A stretch of 27,162 bases of DNA from Candidatus Marinamargulisbacteria bacterium SCGC AAA071-K20. Its GTDB lineage: Bacteria > Margulisbacteria > Marinamargulisbacteria > GCA-2716485 > AAA071-K20. Positions 6,937-15,662 of this stretch are shown piece by piece; the stretch's first letter is position 1; each line of letters begins with the position of its first letter. The notes below the pieces were generated by a model. The model was not told where the DNA came from. It was given only the letters and a program-made list of their open reading frames with translations, and made no database searches. Position numbers and translations under genes: made by a program. The stretch covers positions 1 to 27,162 of the forward strand of contig QFBU01000017.1 of NCBI GenBank assembly GCA_003265975.1, in the 5' to 3' direction.

Positions 6937-7569
6937 ATGAATCTCATTCTTTTGCTGATAATGATTATACGAAGACAAGAAATCACAGATGAACTTAAAT
7001 TAATTACATTTAAAAACCAAGAATTGATTACAGGTGGTGTAGTGAGAAGTACAATGAGTGCCATTCTTAAAAAAGAAAACTCTGGTGACTTTACCGTTGA
7101 GTCAGATTCAACATTTGATGATACTAAGCCAGAACTTTTCAAGTTAATACAATCCTGTGCTAGTTTTTTAAACTCAAAAAGTTTATACAAACCACTCACC
7201 CTATTAATTCTTGAATATAGAATAAAAGCTTGTAGCTCTTCTAACATGGTAACCTTAGATAATCATAATGATTTTCCGGAATTTAGTTTGTTTTTTCCAA
7301 TAGGTAATACATCTATTAGAAGTAATTTAAAAATCTGTCATCCAAATGGACAATTAATTAAAGATGGTTATGAAGACATAATTTTTCTAAGAAATTTGGG
7401 GAGAAGAGACATTTACCATACACCCGTATTAGATATTCCAGCTAGAGAAGAGCCATGGCGAGTTAGACATGTTATTCACTTTGCGCTTGGAAATGCGGGC
7501 GCCTCATTTATCGATCAAATAAATCAGTCTAGAGAACATTCTACAGATTGGGCGTGGGAATCATACTAA
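6937..7569 (+). CDS. Hypothetical protein, unrecognised
   Basis: A 210-aa protein I cannot place in a family. The N-terminus MNLILLLIMIIRR is hydrophobic if the first ATG is used. A second ATG at 6961 gives a 202-aa soluble protein beginning MIIRRQE; neither has a Shine-Dalgarno. TTGTCT (6921-6926) lies 18 bp before a weak CATTCT that ends 10 nt before 6961, the same geometry as the leaderless genes here, so 6961 may be the real start. The second half is compact and mixed (FFPIGNTSIRSNLKICHPNG, and REEPWRVRHVIHFALGNAG). The ordered H/R/W residues could be enzymatic, but I see no diagnostic motif. It is divergent from thiC and followed by degenerate sequence. Confidence 0.65.
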   Translation: MNLILLLIMIIRRQEITDELKLITFKNQELITGGVVRSTMSAILKKENSGDFTVESDSTFDDTKPELFKLIQSCASFLNSKSLYKPLTLLILEYRIKACSSSNMVTLDNHNDFPEFSLFFPIGNTSIRSNLKICHPNGQLIKDGYEDIIFLRNLGRRDIYHTPVLDIPAREEPWRVRHVIHFALGNAGASFIDQINQSREHSTDWAWESY

Positions 7570-7947
7570 ATCCACCGCAAGCTCCCATGAGTCGCGTAAA
7601 AAAACAAAGAGTACCCCCCTTTCATACCCAGTATAACTTTAGACAACACACCTTGTTTTTAACATAAAAACGGAAATAAAAAGTACCAATCATAGGGGGT
7701 AAATGAGGGATACAATTTCGAACCCAAACAATACCAATCACAGAAGGAACAGCAAAAAAAAAACTTTTTGATAATTAATCTGACCAAATTTATGAAATTT
7801 ATACACCCCAAAAACACTAGTAAAACAAATAAACTAGAATGGGAACAGTTAAAATAGACCCTCCACCAACAAGCAGACCCAGCCGAAAATCATAAATACA
7901 GTTTGCACTAAAAATTAAAAAAAGTGGGGTCAGATCCGTAAGTGTTG
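7570..7947. other. AT-rich intergenic stretch without genes
   Basis: No convincing frame on either strand. It contains homopolymer tracts (CCCCCC near 7615, a long A-run near 7755) and a near-perfect direct repeat, TACCAATCATAG at 7684-7695 and TACCAATCACAG at 7732-7743. AGTGGGGTCAGATCC sits just downstream of the tRNA 3' end. Nothing identifies a mobile element. Confidence 0.4.
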
Positions 7948-8023
7948 TGGTGGGCGGTACAAGGTTCGAACTTGTGGCCACTAGCATGTCGAGCTAGTGC
8001 TCTACCAACTGAGCTAACCGCCC
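7948..8023 (-). tRNA. tRNA-Val(GAC), CCA encoded, with C33
   Basis: A 76-nt cloverleaf on the minus strand. Acceptor GGGCGGT pairs with ACCGCCC, discriminator A73, then encoded CCA. The D arm is GCTC/GAGC with loop AGTTGGTA, and the T arm is ACAAG/CTTGT with loop TTCGAAC. The anticodon stem CTAGC/GCTAG encloses the loop TCGACAT, so the anticodon is GAC (valine GUC/GUU). The oddity is C at position 33 where U is nearly universal. A tRNA-Val(UAC) elsewhere could read all valine codons, so this gene may be dispensable. It follows a decayed regulator gene by 41 nt on the same strand. Confidence 0.9.
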
Positions 8024-8064
8024 ACAGAAGAACTATTTTCTCAGTTAATTAAACAAAATACCAG

Positions 8065-8690
8065 TTAAAAAGAACTGAAAGAGTCAATTTCAAGTTTTTC
8101 AAATATATTTTGAATATGTCGTTTAACTGTATTTTCTGAAATAAATAAAGTTTTTGCTATGTAAGTATTTGTATAACCCTTTAAAATATATTTAATAAGC
8201 GATTGTTCTCTTTGAGTTAATTTGAATTTCTCTATAAATTTCTTTGTATTAGCAGTTTTTCTGACACAAAACCTTTCGTTAAGTATTCATAAGAATACCA
8301 ACAAAAAATTAGTGACCAAATAAGATGAAAGATACTATAAAATCTAAACGAGCATAAAGAATTAAAGAGTCCAAATTTTTCGCGAAAAAAAGCAATAACA
8401 AATCCTAAAACAATGCAGATATTAATGTTGAAATAGCTTTAATAATTTTTGCTAAAAAATCATTAGGAACAATTTTAAGTGTATATAAACATAGGCCTAC
8501 ACAAAATAAAAGAGAGTGCTTTAAATTTAAGAAGAATTTTACGACGATTTTCTAAACTAACTAAAGTAAAGAAAAATAAAGGAATTGTATAAACTAGAGC
8601 ATATTGAGCGATATTAATATCCCACTTAACCATAGGCTGCAACCACAAAAGCCCTAGTTCTTGGAAACTAAACCAATAATAAATGGTCAT
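8065..8690 (-). pseudogene. Broken membrane-bound LuxR-type regulator
   Basis: The 3' end on the minus strand (8065 to about 8290) encodes a clear LuxR/FixJ helix-turn-helix: FKLTQREQSLIKYILKG, then TNTYIAKTLFISENTVKRH and IQNIFEKLEI. It has the LTxRE start and the recognition helix SENTVKRH, ending slightly short of the usual C-terminus. No start codon serves this frame. Upstream, in other frames, are hydrophobic pieces (GFVIAFFREKFGLF, FHLIWSLIFCWYSYEYL, and INIAQYALVYTIPLFFF near 8600), interrupted by stops. Together they look like a multi-TM sensor joined to a LuxR HTH, disrupted by at least two frameshifts. Its 5' end has been replaced by a hydrolase fragment. Confidence 0.7.
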
Positions 8691-9008
8691 CGAAATCTCC
8701 TCGCTCAAGTTTTTTTCAATTTCTTGAGTAGCCGCGATTGTTGCGTACCCTCCTTCGGAGTATCCCGTCAAAAATAACTGATTATTTGTAGTGATATCTA
8801 AAATACTAAGTAATTGTTTTGTGGATCTTATAGCTTCTATAAGTATGCTTGTTAATGAACTTTTGTGTAAATAGGGATGTGGAATTTCTGAAACTCGATA
8901 CCCAAGATAATCGGGTACAATTACAATGTAACCGGTAGACGCATACAATACCCCAACGATACTACCAATTTCTGTGGGCGCTAAAGACCTTGAAACAATG
9001 GTATTCAA
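8691..9008 (-). pseudogene. Alpha/beta-hydrolase (lipase-like) internal fragment
   Basis: About 106 residues from a TTG at 9008 with a stop just upstream. The match to the secretory-lipase type of alpha/beta hydrolases is good: GYIVIVPDYLGYRVSE followed by HPYLHKSS, then the nucleophile elbow GYSEGGYATIAA with Ser84. The N-terminus of the fold and the later catalytic Asp and His are missing. At about 8690 the frame runs without interruption into hydrophobic sequence belonging to the LuxR-type remnant, so the 177-aa frame (8475-9008) is a chimera made by a deletion. It cannot be an active hydrolase. Confidence 0.7.
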
Positions 9009-9025
9009 GTACTATTTTGTGATTA

Positions 9026-11455
9026 TTAGCGTTTGTTAGAGCGTCTCAGAAGTGCTTCTTCTTGGCGTTTTCGAACTTTTTTAATGCTCTCTTCGTCATA
9101 ACCAGTGTCCCAGTTAATTAAACGTTCAATTTTCATTTCAAATTGAGGGGTGTATGCTAAAAATTCGGCTAACTGAGCTCTAGTAACATATCCAGGGAAT
9201 TCTTCCTCATCAATTTCAACTTCATCTATAAGCCCAGCACTACTCATCAATAAAATAGTCTCAGACAAGGTTAAGGATTGTTCTGGTTTAAACGTTCCAT
9301 CAGGGTATGCAAACATAAGACCACTGTCTACGGCCGCTTTAATAAACAAAGCATATGGATGAGCTTTAGTAACATCAAAGAATGGGTCTGTCTCAAGTTC
9401 TTCAGGTAACACAACATCTTTATTGGAAAGAACCATAAGCTTAGTCACATATTGTCGTGTTACATAATTATTAGGATAGAACTTGCCATCGTCATCAGCT
9501 TCCATTACCCCAAGTGTGGCCAAAAATTCAACTTCTCTCCGTCCTTTAATCTTCCCTGTAAGGTCTGGAAATGTTTTTAAGTTTAAGATTCTCATAGAAT
9601 AAACAATTTTGTCTTTAGAGGTTGTCATAACCTCAGTTTTAACTAAGTTCTTTCCAGGAGTCAGCTCGATAGGTATTGAAAAACGTTCTTGTTTGTCGAT
9701 ATACACGGGCTCTTTGTTTATTAAGATACGGTCAACCATTGGAGATGAAAATCCAATAAACCTGAGTTCAGGTTTGTAATGTACATAACGATCTCTTGGA
9801 AATGTATAAGCAACAAAAAATGGAATTTCTTTTTCTTCCGCAATATTTCCTGCTTTGTCTTCTGCTGTAATAATCAAAGTATGGAGTTCTTTTGGTGCCA
9901 CTTTCCCAATTTTTGTTTCTTCCGTGAAGTCAAAACGCGCTTCCCATAATGAAGGTTTAAGAGGAGATATCGTTTTTGTAGGGTCAATCGGAATATATTT
10001 TTGAAGTGGATGCAAGGCCTCATTAGTGACTTGTTGAACCTGAGTAAACTCAATTCTTTGGTCGTTAAGCGTCGAAGTAATTTTGTTCAATGATTCGGTA
10101 GCTTTTAATTTGATTAAGTAATGGTCCTCCTTAGGAATAATAGTTAGGTCAAAAGCAGGTGGAGTAGAGTCAGAGTAAATGACGATTTTATTAGAGGCTA
10201 ATGAATTATTTTTGTCCAAAGTCCACGATTTTACATAAATCTCATTCTTGCCTTCTTTAAGTTTTAAATTACTGGCTTTCCACTTACCAAACTTTTCTGA
10301 AATAGTAGTGTTTTGAAGCTGATGATTATTATAGACCTGTATGTTTGTATCACGAGGACCTACTCCTCTTAGTGTGACGAACTCTTCTTTAGTAATAATA
10401 AATTCTTTTGACGGACTCGTGATTTTTGGACGTCCAGGTCTAGACTCACCTAGTAATGACATAGAGATCATATGACTAGGATTAGTGTCCATTGGGAATT
10501 GATGTTGAGTATAGTTATAGTCAAGGCGGACAGAGTAGTCACGTTTAGAAAGCAGCGTTGTTATTTTCTCAAAAATTATACCAGTTCCCATATTGATTGT
10601 TTTAAAGTCACTAGATCCTCTAAGGATTAAATTATTTTGGAGATAATATTCAGAGCCTATAACCAAGCCATTAATACCGTTGTTTGCATACAAAGACAGA
10701 CTCTCATTAAGTAAATCTACTCCACCACCTAAATAAAAGGTAAGGGGTAAATTGTGGAAGGAGTCATTACCCCACTTTAAGTTGGGAGTAAAAATATTTA
10801 AGACACTAGCTCCCACTTTTACACGGTCAATATTTGGAAAATCAACGTTCTTTACACCTATCATTCCAATATCAAATCCAAAAGTAGAACTTGAGTCTTG
10901 ATCAACAAAATAAGTGAATTTTTTTGCAGAGGCACCTACTGCAATTTGGTTGAAATTATAGACATCTTCGAAAGTTGTACCTACTCCAAGATTTAAAATT
11001 TTAAATCCAGCACCAAACTCATTGAGTGGCTCTAATCTTGTCCCGTTGACTGATCCGTTTTCTGGAAATAATCCAGTTGTTTGCGTCCGCTTAATCCCAT
11101 CTAATCTAACAGACCCATAGGCAAGCCCAAAAGTAAGTCGCTTAAGTAGAGACTTTTTCTGTTTTAAAGGAACACGTAGGTCAGTCGGAATAGCGACATT
11201 CAGTAGTTTATAATCAAAAAATCCCATGATCTTTTTATGCGTTCCAGATAAAGGAATCGTATCTATATTCCCAAGAGATGCGGGGTTTATCATTTGTGCC
11301 GACACTTCTTCTAAAAGAAGGGGGTTTGTAACTCCTAGAGACGACGACCGTGCACCAACCATCTGAACTTGGGGAGTGTCTATACTCCTTTCAACACCAA
11401 TGGTTGGAAGTGTTAGTAGTAGACTGCTAGTGATAATCAGAAATATTTTTTTCAT
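9026..11455 (-). CDS. Outer-membrane barrel protein with Ig-like and C-terminal SLH repeats
   Basis: An 809-aa exported protein. Residues 1-20 are a signal peptide (MKKIFLIITSSLLLTLPTIG). Residues about 30-345 are a PorV/FadL-like barrel: the start GARSSSLGVTNPLLLEEVSA followed by QMINPASLG is the family's N-terminal plug motif, and amphipathic strands follow. About 350-625 are Ig-like strands (LKEGKNEIYVKSW; LTPGKNLVKTEVM). From 629 come SLH repeats: FPDL...GKFYPNNYVTRQ (629-677), PFFDV...YPDGTFKPEQS (692-738) and a partial third (YVTRAQLAEFL). A basic tail closes the protein. Likely it sits in the outer membrane and grips peptidoglycan or its secondary polymer through SLH. The ATG follows the upstream stop by 9 nt, with TAGGA of that stop as ribosome-binding site, so the two are an operon. 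Confidence 0.85.
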   Translation of the reverse strand: MKKIFLIITSSLLLTLPTIGVERSIDTPQVQMVGARSSSLGVTNPLLLEEVSAQMINPASLGNIDTIPLSGTHKKIMGFFDYKLLNVAIPTDLRVPLKQKKSLLKRLTFGLAYGSVRLDGIKRTQTTGLFPENGSVNGTRLEPLNEFGAGFKILNLGVGTTFEDVYNFNQIAVGASAKKFTYFVDQDSSSTFGFDIGMIGVKNVDFPNIDRVKVGASVLNIFTPNLKWGNDSFHNLPLTFYLGGGVDLLNESLSLYANNGINGLVIGSEYYLQNNLILRGSSDFKTINMGTGIIFEKITTLLSKRDYSVRLDYNYTQHQFPMDTNPSHMISMSLLGESRPGRPKITSPSKEFIITKEEFVTLRGVGPRDTNIQVYNNHQLQNTTISEKFGKWKASNLKLKEGKNEIYVKSWTLDKNNSLASNKIVIYSDSTPPAFDLTIIPKEDHYLIKLKATESLNKITSTLNDQRIEFTQVQQVTNEALHPLQKYIPIDPTKTISPLKPSLWEARFDFTEETKIGKVAPKELHTLIITAEDKAGNIAEEKEIPFFVAYTFPRDRYVHYKPELRFIGFSSPMVDRILINKEPVYIDKQERFSIPIELTPGKNLVKTEVMTTSKDKIVYSMRILNLKTFPDLTGKIKGRREVEFLATLGVMEADDDGKFYPNNYVTRQYVTKLMVLSNKDVVLPEELETDPFFDVTKAHPYALFIKAAVDSGLMFAYPDGTFKPEQSLTLSETILLMSSAGLIDEVEIDEEEFPGYVTRAQLAEFLAYTPQFEMKIERLINWDTGYDEESIKKVRKRQEEALLRRSNKR

Positions 11456-11464
11456 TAATCAGTC

Positions 11465-14400
11465 CTAACGAATGGCTAGTTTAACGTGAGTAATAACACG
11501 ATTGTCATTCACATCAGTTGACACTAAAACCACAACATATAAACCTGGGCGTAAAAATTCTGAAAATCCATTAAAGGGAATCGTGTTATATCCAGCAGAG
11601 GTAATTACAAAATCGTCTTTATGAATCATATTACCAATTTGGTTATAAAAATAAACAGAGACATCTCCAGGTTGAGTCAAATTAAACCCAAGTGTTAAGT
11701 CCCCTTGACCCAAAATATAAGGATTAGGGTAAAACAAAGGGCCTGTTACTCGAATTGTAGAGTCAATTTGATAGACAATCTTCGTGGAGGGGAGTATGTT
11801 CTGACCATCTGAAAGGCTTAAAGTAAGTTCTCCATTTATATTTCCCAAAAATGGAATTCTAATTTGGCCAGTTTCTTCATTATAGGTATAAGAAAGAACC
11901 CCTTGTACATCACTGTCAGAACGAATAATCTCAACTCCATTGAGCGAAAGTAGTAAGCTACTATTATCAATAACATCTGGCTCGGTGAAATTGATAAACA
12001 TGACATCAGAATCAAGTATAGCGTCATGGTTTTTGAAAACAATGGCGGCTGAACCCCTTAAGAGTTGAACCGAACTAATATATGCTGGAAAGGAGGTCAT
12101 GGTAATCTCATCAATCGATTTAATAGATATGGTTCGAGGAATAGCTGCCCCTGGTCTCCATTCTTCTTGACTCAAGTACCTCTCAACACTAGCTGCCGTA
12201 TTATTTGGAGACTTATACTCAACGGCGGAGTCAACATAAACAACCCCTTCTGAGATAGCTCTAGCATGTAAAATTCGATATGAAAGCCCAATAGATTCAG
12301 CTGGACCTAGGGTATGAGGAAACGCAATAGACCGCGTTTGTTTGTCTACATCAAATTCGTAACTTATATCCGTTCCACCTAAAGATGAAAGGTAGAATTT
12401 AGGGCTTACATTATTAATTACAAGATCATTTCCAGTGTCATTAGCAATACTCATCTGTAGAGAAAAGCTAGAAACCTCAGGGTTGGTAACCGGTGAAGAA
12501 AACGAAATAGACGGTGCCTCAAGCCTAGATTTAACGACAACAACAGAAGCCGCCTCCATAGGACTAGGTAGAATAGCTCCTAACGTTATAGATTGACCAG
12601 ATGCCGCAGTAATATCAGAAATTTGACACCTAATATTTTGACTAACTTCAAAGGCCTCACGTCCAATATCATATAAAACCAAAAAACTGGAGTCGTTAGC
12701 CTTAATGGGTATCCCATATAAAATAGCTTCAGATGTTGATTCAAACTTGACAGTAGAAGAAAGATAAGTGTCTGAAGAATCCAATTGTTTATTGTTGTTG
12801 TTGTCAGAATACACCCATACTTTAGTAATACCTTGATTTACCTTACTAAAGGTTCTTTTAGAGTTTCGAATTGTAAAGCTTGTAGAGCTTATTTCATTTT
12901 CTTCTGACGAAGAAACATCCATCCACAACATGGGCACTTTTAATTCGCCTTCTACGGCACTTAAAGGGGCCACCGATTCTACATTTCTTAGAGTCACAGT
13001 AGTTTCTGCAACATCAACCTCAGCGCTAGGATTTGCCGTAGCTGGCAAACTGTTATTAAAGCCACTTAAAGTAACCACACTTGATGTAGCCACATTATTT
13101 ATAGAGTAATTGGCTGTCCCCAACACATTTCCTAACTGTGAGATGGCAATAGAAGTTACATTTCCTGAAGCGTCTTCTCGTTCAATAATAGTAGGACTAA
13201 AATGGTAATTTACAAAAATAACTTGCTCATTGTTTTCTGGATAATCAACAAAACGAGAGCTGTCAAAAGCAGTCAGTGATAATGGACCTCCATTAATATT
13301 TAAGGGAACAACTACAGAGTTTGCTTGGTTTACAAGGTTAGTAATACTATTTTTTTCAGACAACGTAACTGTTCCAATTAGTTGATCAGAATCGGAGTAG
13401 GCATTGTCTTGTACGGTATCTAAATATAGTTCTATCTTGCTCACACCACCCAAATCTATAGTTCCCTCGGTGACAAAGGGCGTAGTACCAGGGTTAATAA
13501 CTGTAATACGGCTAATGTCTATGGGTGTATGATTTGCACGAAGACGAAATCGCATTATTGAAGTAGATAGATTCTCACCAATAACTGAATTGCTAGGAAC
13601 ATGTTTTGAAATTTCAGAAAGAGTTAATCCCGCAATATCTACGTCAATTTCATCTTGTCTGTCGCTAGACTGTAATGGCCAAGTTAAACGACTTGGACCT
13701 TCAGACTCATCACCAATAGCAGAAAACGAGTACACCTGAGCTGCAATTTTTGTATTCTCAGAAATTTCCATTTCGTCGGTTAAGTCATAGACTAAGTAAA
13801 AGTTAACAGTGGTGTCTTTTGGTACTGATGTAAAGTCACTATCAAAAATATCTGTAAATATTAACGTGCTGCTGTCACTAAACGAATTTAGTTGGCCAAC
13901 AAGTGTAAATAAAGGGTCAGCTTCATTGAAAATAGGAGCCGTATCGAAGTCGCTAGTTTTATAAAGATAAGCCCCCTCAATACCTTGCTGGGCAGTATTT
14001 AAAATAAAATTATTATGACTATTCTCAATAGTTAATTTAAGGTCAGGTGAGTCAGACTCGCTGATAGCCTCTCCAACAACTTTCATCTTAAAGTGCAACA
14101 TTGGAATTTTCTTCTGACCAGGAATAGCAACATCTGGGGCAATATCAGTGACTGAAATAAATTCTATTCCTGTCACTGTTACAGTTTGTGTTTTAGCTGT
14201 TGCTTCAGCGCTTAAATCTAATTCATCCACCTTAGTTCTATTTATAGAATCAAGGAGCATTTCAGTAGTGGTACCTAATTTGGAATCAGAACCCACATCA
14301 TAAGCAATAATGAAGTAAGATTTTGACACAGTAATGTCGATGTCAGGTGATAAATTTAAATCAATAAAAGAAGGTGCTGTCGTAAAGGTGTGGTCTGTTC

Positions 14401-14740
14401 CATCTATAATGGTATCTTCATCATCAATAATCCCATTTCCCGCATCATCGCTGTACATTCTAACAGCAATGATTTTGTCAGCATCGGGTCCAAAACCAAT
14501 ATTGGCCTGGTTAATTAGTCGTATAGCGTCTAATTGCTGGGTAACATCGGAAGTATGCAAGCTAAAAGACAGCATGTTAACATTTGTAGAGCCACGTGGA
14601 ACTTTAGAAACATTACTGCTTCCATCTTCAAACACAAAAGCCGCCATCAAGAAGCTTGATAGCGAAAATAAACATACAATGACAATAAAAAATTGTTTTA
14701 AAAATCCAAGTTTATTACTCAAAATTCTCTCTTTTTTCAT
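11465..14740 (-). CDS. Large secreted modular surface protein with FlgD/T9SS-like C-terminal domain
   Basis: A 1091-aa exported protein of no named family. A signal peptide covers about residues 1-33 (basic start, then FFIVIVCLFSLSSFLMAA). Four beta-rich modules of about 150-200 residues begin near 34, 191, 371 and 581. Several contain a Ca-binding-like aspartate loop after a V-x-x-Y strand (MYSDDAGNGIIDDEDT near 95; VYSDNNNNKQLDSSDT near 643; YLDTVQDNAYSDSDQ near 439). Residues 998-1091 form a FlgD-Ig/type-A sorting-like domain: FYPNPYILGQG, GDVSVYFYNQIGNMI, LRPGLYVVVL and final HVKLAIR. Such tails occur on cell-surface proteins of diderms; type IX export is only a possibility since no por genes are visible. 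It is co-transcribed with the barrel-SLH protein, suggesting they form one envelope structure. Confidence 0.8.
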   Translation of the reverse strand: MKKERILSNKLGFLKQFFIVIVCLFSLSSFLMAAFVFEDGSSNVSKVPRGSTNVNMLSFSLHTSDVTQQLDAIRLINQANIGFGPDADKIIAVRMYSDDAGNGIIDDEDTIIDGTDHTFTTAPSFIDLNLSPDIDITVSKSYFIIAYDVGSDSKLGTTTEMLLDSINRTKVDELDLSAEATAKTQTVTVTGIEFISVTDIAPDVAIPGQKKIPMLHFKMKVVGEAISESDSPDLKLTIENSHNNFILNTAQQGIEGAYLYKTSDFDTAPIFNEADPLFTLVGQLNSFSDSSTLIFTDIFDSDFTSVPKDTTVNFYLVYDLTDEMEISENTKIAAQVYSFSAIGDESEGPSRLTWPLQSSDRQDEIDVDIAGLTLSEISKHVPSNSVIGENLSTSIMRFRLRANHTPIDISRITVINPGTTPFVTEGTIDLGGVSKIELYLDTVQDNAYSDSDQLIGTVTLSEKNSITNLVNQANSVVVPLNINGGPLSLTAFDSSRFVDYPENNEQVIFVNYHFSPTIIEREDASGNVTSIAISQLGNVLGTANYSINNVATSSVVTLSGFNNSLPATANPSAEVDVAETTVTLRNVESVAPLSAVEGELKVPMLWMDVSSSEENEISSTSFTIRNSKRTFSKVNQGITKVWVYSDNNNNKQLDSSDTYLSSTVKFESTSEAILYGIPIKANDSSFLVLYDIGREAFEVSQNIRCQISDITAASGQSITLGAILPSPMEAASVVVVKSRLEAPSISFSSPVTNPEVSSFSLQMSIANDTGNDLVINNVSPKFYLSSLGGTDISYEFDVDKQTRSIAFPHTLGPAESIGLSYRILHARAISEGVVYVDSAVEYKSPNNTAASVERYLSQEEWRPGAAIPRTISIKSIDEITMTSFPAYISSVQLLRGSAAIVFKNHDAILDSDVMFINFTEPDVIDNSSLLLSLNGVEIIRSDSDVQGVLSYTYNEETGQIRIPFLGNINGELTLSLSDGQNILPSTKIVYQIDSTIRVTGPLFYPNPYILGQGDLTLGFNLTQPGDVSVYFYNQIGNMIHKDDFVITSAGYNTIPFNGFSEFLRPGLYVVVLVSTDVNDNRVITHVKLAIR

Positions 14741-14750
14741 GTTATTTTAA

Positions 14751-14765
14751 TAGGTATTAAACCTA
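14751..14765. promoter_or_regulatory. Inverted repeat TAGGT-5-ACCTA between promoter and start of the envelope operon
   Basis: A perfect 5-bp inverted repeat around ATTAA lies just downstream of the predicted -10 box and 10 nt before the ATG at 14740. It could be an operator or part of a small 5' UTR hairpin that affects translation. It is short, so chance is possible. Confidence 0.3.
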
Positions 14766-14768
14766 CAT

Positions 14769-14797
14769 AGTATAGCAGTATTGAACTAAAAAGTCAT
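14769..14797 (-). promoter_or_regulatory. Predicted promoter of the envelope operon
   Basis: On the minus strand ATGACT (14792-14797), 17-bp spacer, TATACT (14769-14774). The transcript would start near 14762 and have a leader of about 20 nt before the ATG at 14740. No good Shine-Dalgarno is seen in that leader. Confidence 0.45.
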
Positions 14798-14919
14798 TGC
14801 TTATACCGCTCATCCGAGTATGTAGGTCCTCCTTCTAATATTATTATTCCCACCTTATGAGAATCTACACATTTTTTTTACGCCAGACCAGCTAGCAAAT
14901 TATATGTAAAGTTTTAAAA

Positions 14920-15642
14920 CTAATTTATATCAAAATTAGCATAAACATCTTGTACATCATCGTCTTCTTCAATTTTTTCAAGAAGAGCAATAATTTTTTC
15001 ACCATCTTCTTCTGAAAGAACTATAGTTGTACTAGGAATCATGGTAATTTCAGCAGACTGATAAACTAACTCAGCTGAATCAAATCCATCTTTTACAGAT
15101 TCAAATTCAGTAGTACCTGTCAAAACTTCAATGCTGTCATCATCTTTAAGATCAACATCCTCAGCACCTAGTTCAGTAGCCTGGTCTATCACCTTGTCGG
15201 CATCAACTTCTGGTTCAAAAAGAAACAGCCCTTTTTTTTCAAATAAGTAAGACACAGCTCCTGGAGTGGCCATATTGGCCCCGCCCTTACCTAAAATAGA
15301 TTTTATATTTGCAACTGTTCTATGACGGTTATCGGTTAACGCTTCAATTAGCAACGCTACACCATGCGAGGCAAAGGCTTCATAAGTAACTTCTTCTAGG
15401 GCTGATTCATCACCCCCGCCTGCTCCTTTTTGAACAGCACGTTTTACATTTTCATTAGGCATATTTACTTGTTTTGCTTTTTGAAGTGCTAAGCGAAGTC
15501 TTGGGTTTTGGTCTGGGTCACCCCCTCCAAGTTTTGCAGCCATTACAATTTCTTTAGCTACCTTTGAAAACTGCTTACCTCTTTGGGCATCCGTTTTGGC
15601 TTTTTTATGTTTAATTGTTGACCATTTACTATGTCCTGACAT
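14920..15642 (-). CDS. yebC: YebC/TACO1 family protein
   Basis: A 240-aa cytoplasmic protein with the unmistakable family start MSGHSKWSTIKHKKAKTDAQ, the KLGGGDPDQNPRLRLALQKA block and the EALTDNRHRTVANIKSIL region. The family was long annotated as transcriptional regulators; recent work on YebC/TACO1 points to a role in translating proline-rich or stalling sequences on the ribosome. Length is normal (about 240-250). A good AAAGGAG ribosome-binding site precedes the ATG. It lies 20 nt after ftsK on the same strand and so is probably its operon partner. The 180 bases downstream contain no clear terminator. Confidence 0.96.
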   Translation of the reverse strand: MSGHSKWSTIKHKKAKTDAQRGKQFSKVAKEIVMAAKLGGGDPDQNPRLRLALQKAKQVNMPNENVKRAVQKGAGGGDESALEEVTYEAFASHGVALLIEALTDNRHRTVANIKSILGKGGANMATPGAVSYLFEKKGLFLFEPEVDADKVIDQATELGAEDVDLKDDDSIEVLTGTTEFESVKDGFDSAELVYQSAEITMIPSTTIVLSEEDGEKIIALLEKIEEDDDVQDVYANFDIN

Positions 15643-15662
15643 TGGAACTCATCTCCTTTTTT

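Noticed and set aside
6933..7247. 104-aa minus-strand frame opposite the 210-aa gene
   Set aside because: Shorter, without start signals. The plus-strand frame is longer and better composed, although neither has known homology.
7570..7947. Mobile element or CRISPR-like array near the tRNA
   Set aside because: Only one pair of 12-base near-repeats, no regular spacing, no transposase and no terminal repeats.
8017..8064. tRNA gene as phage attachment site
   Set aside because: No integrase and no second copy of the tRNA 3' end within the window.
14334..14750. 138-aa plus-strand frame
   Set aside because: Antisense to the signal-peptide end of the 1091-aa surface protein.
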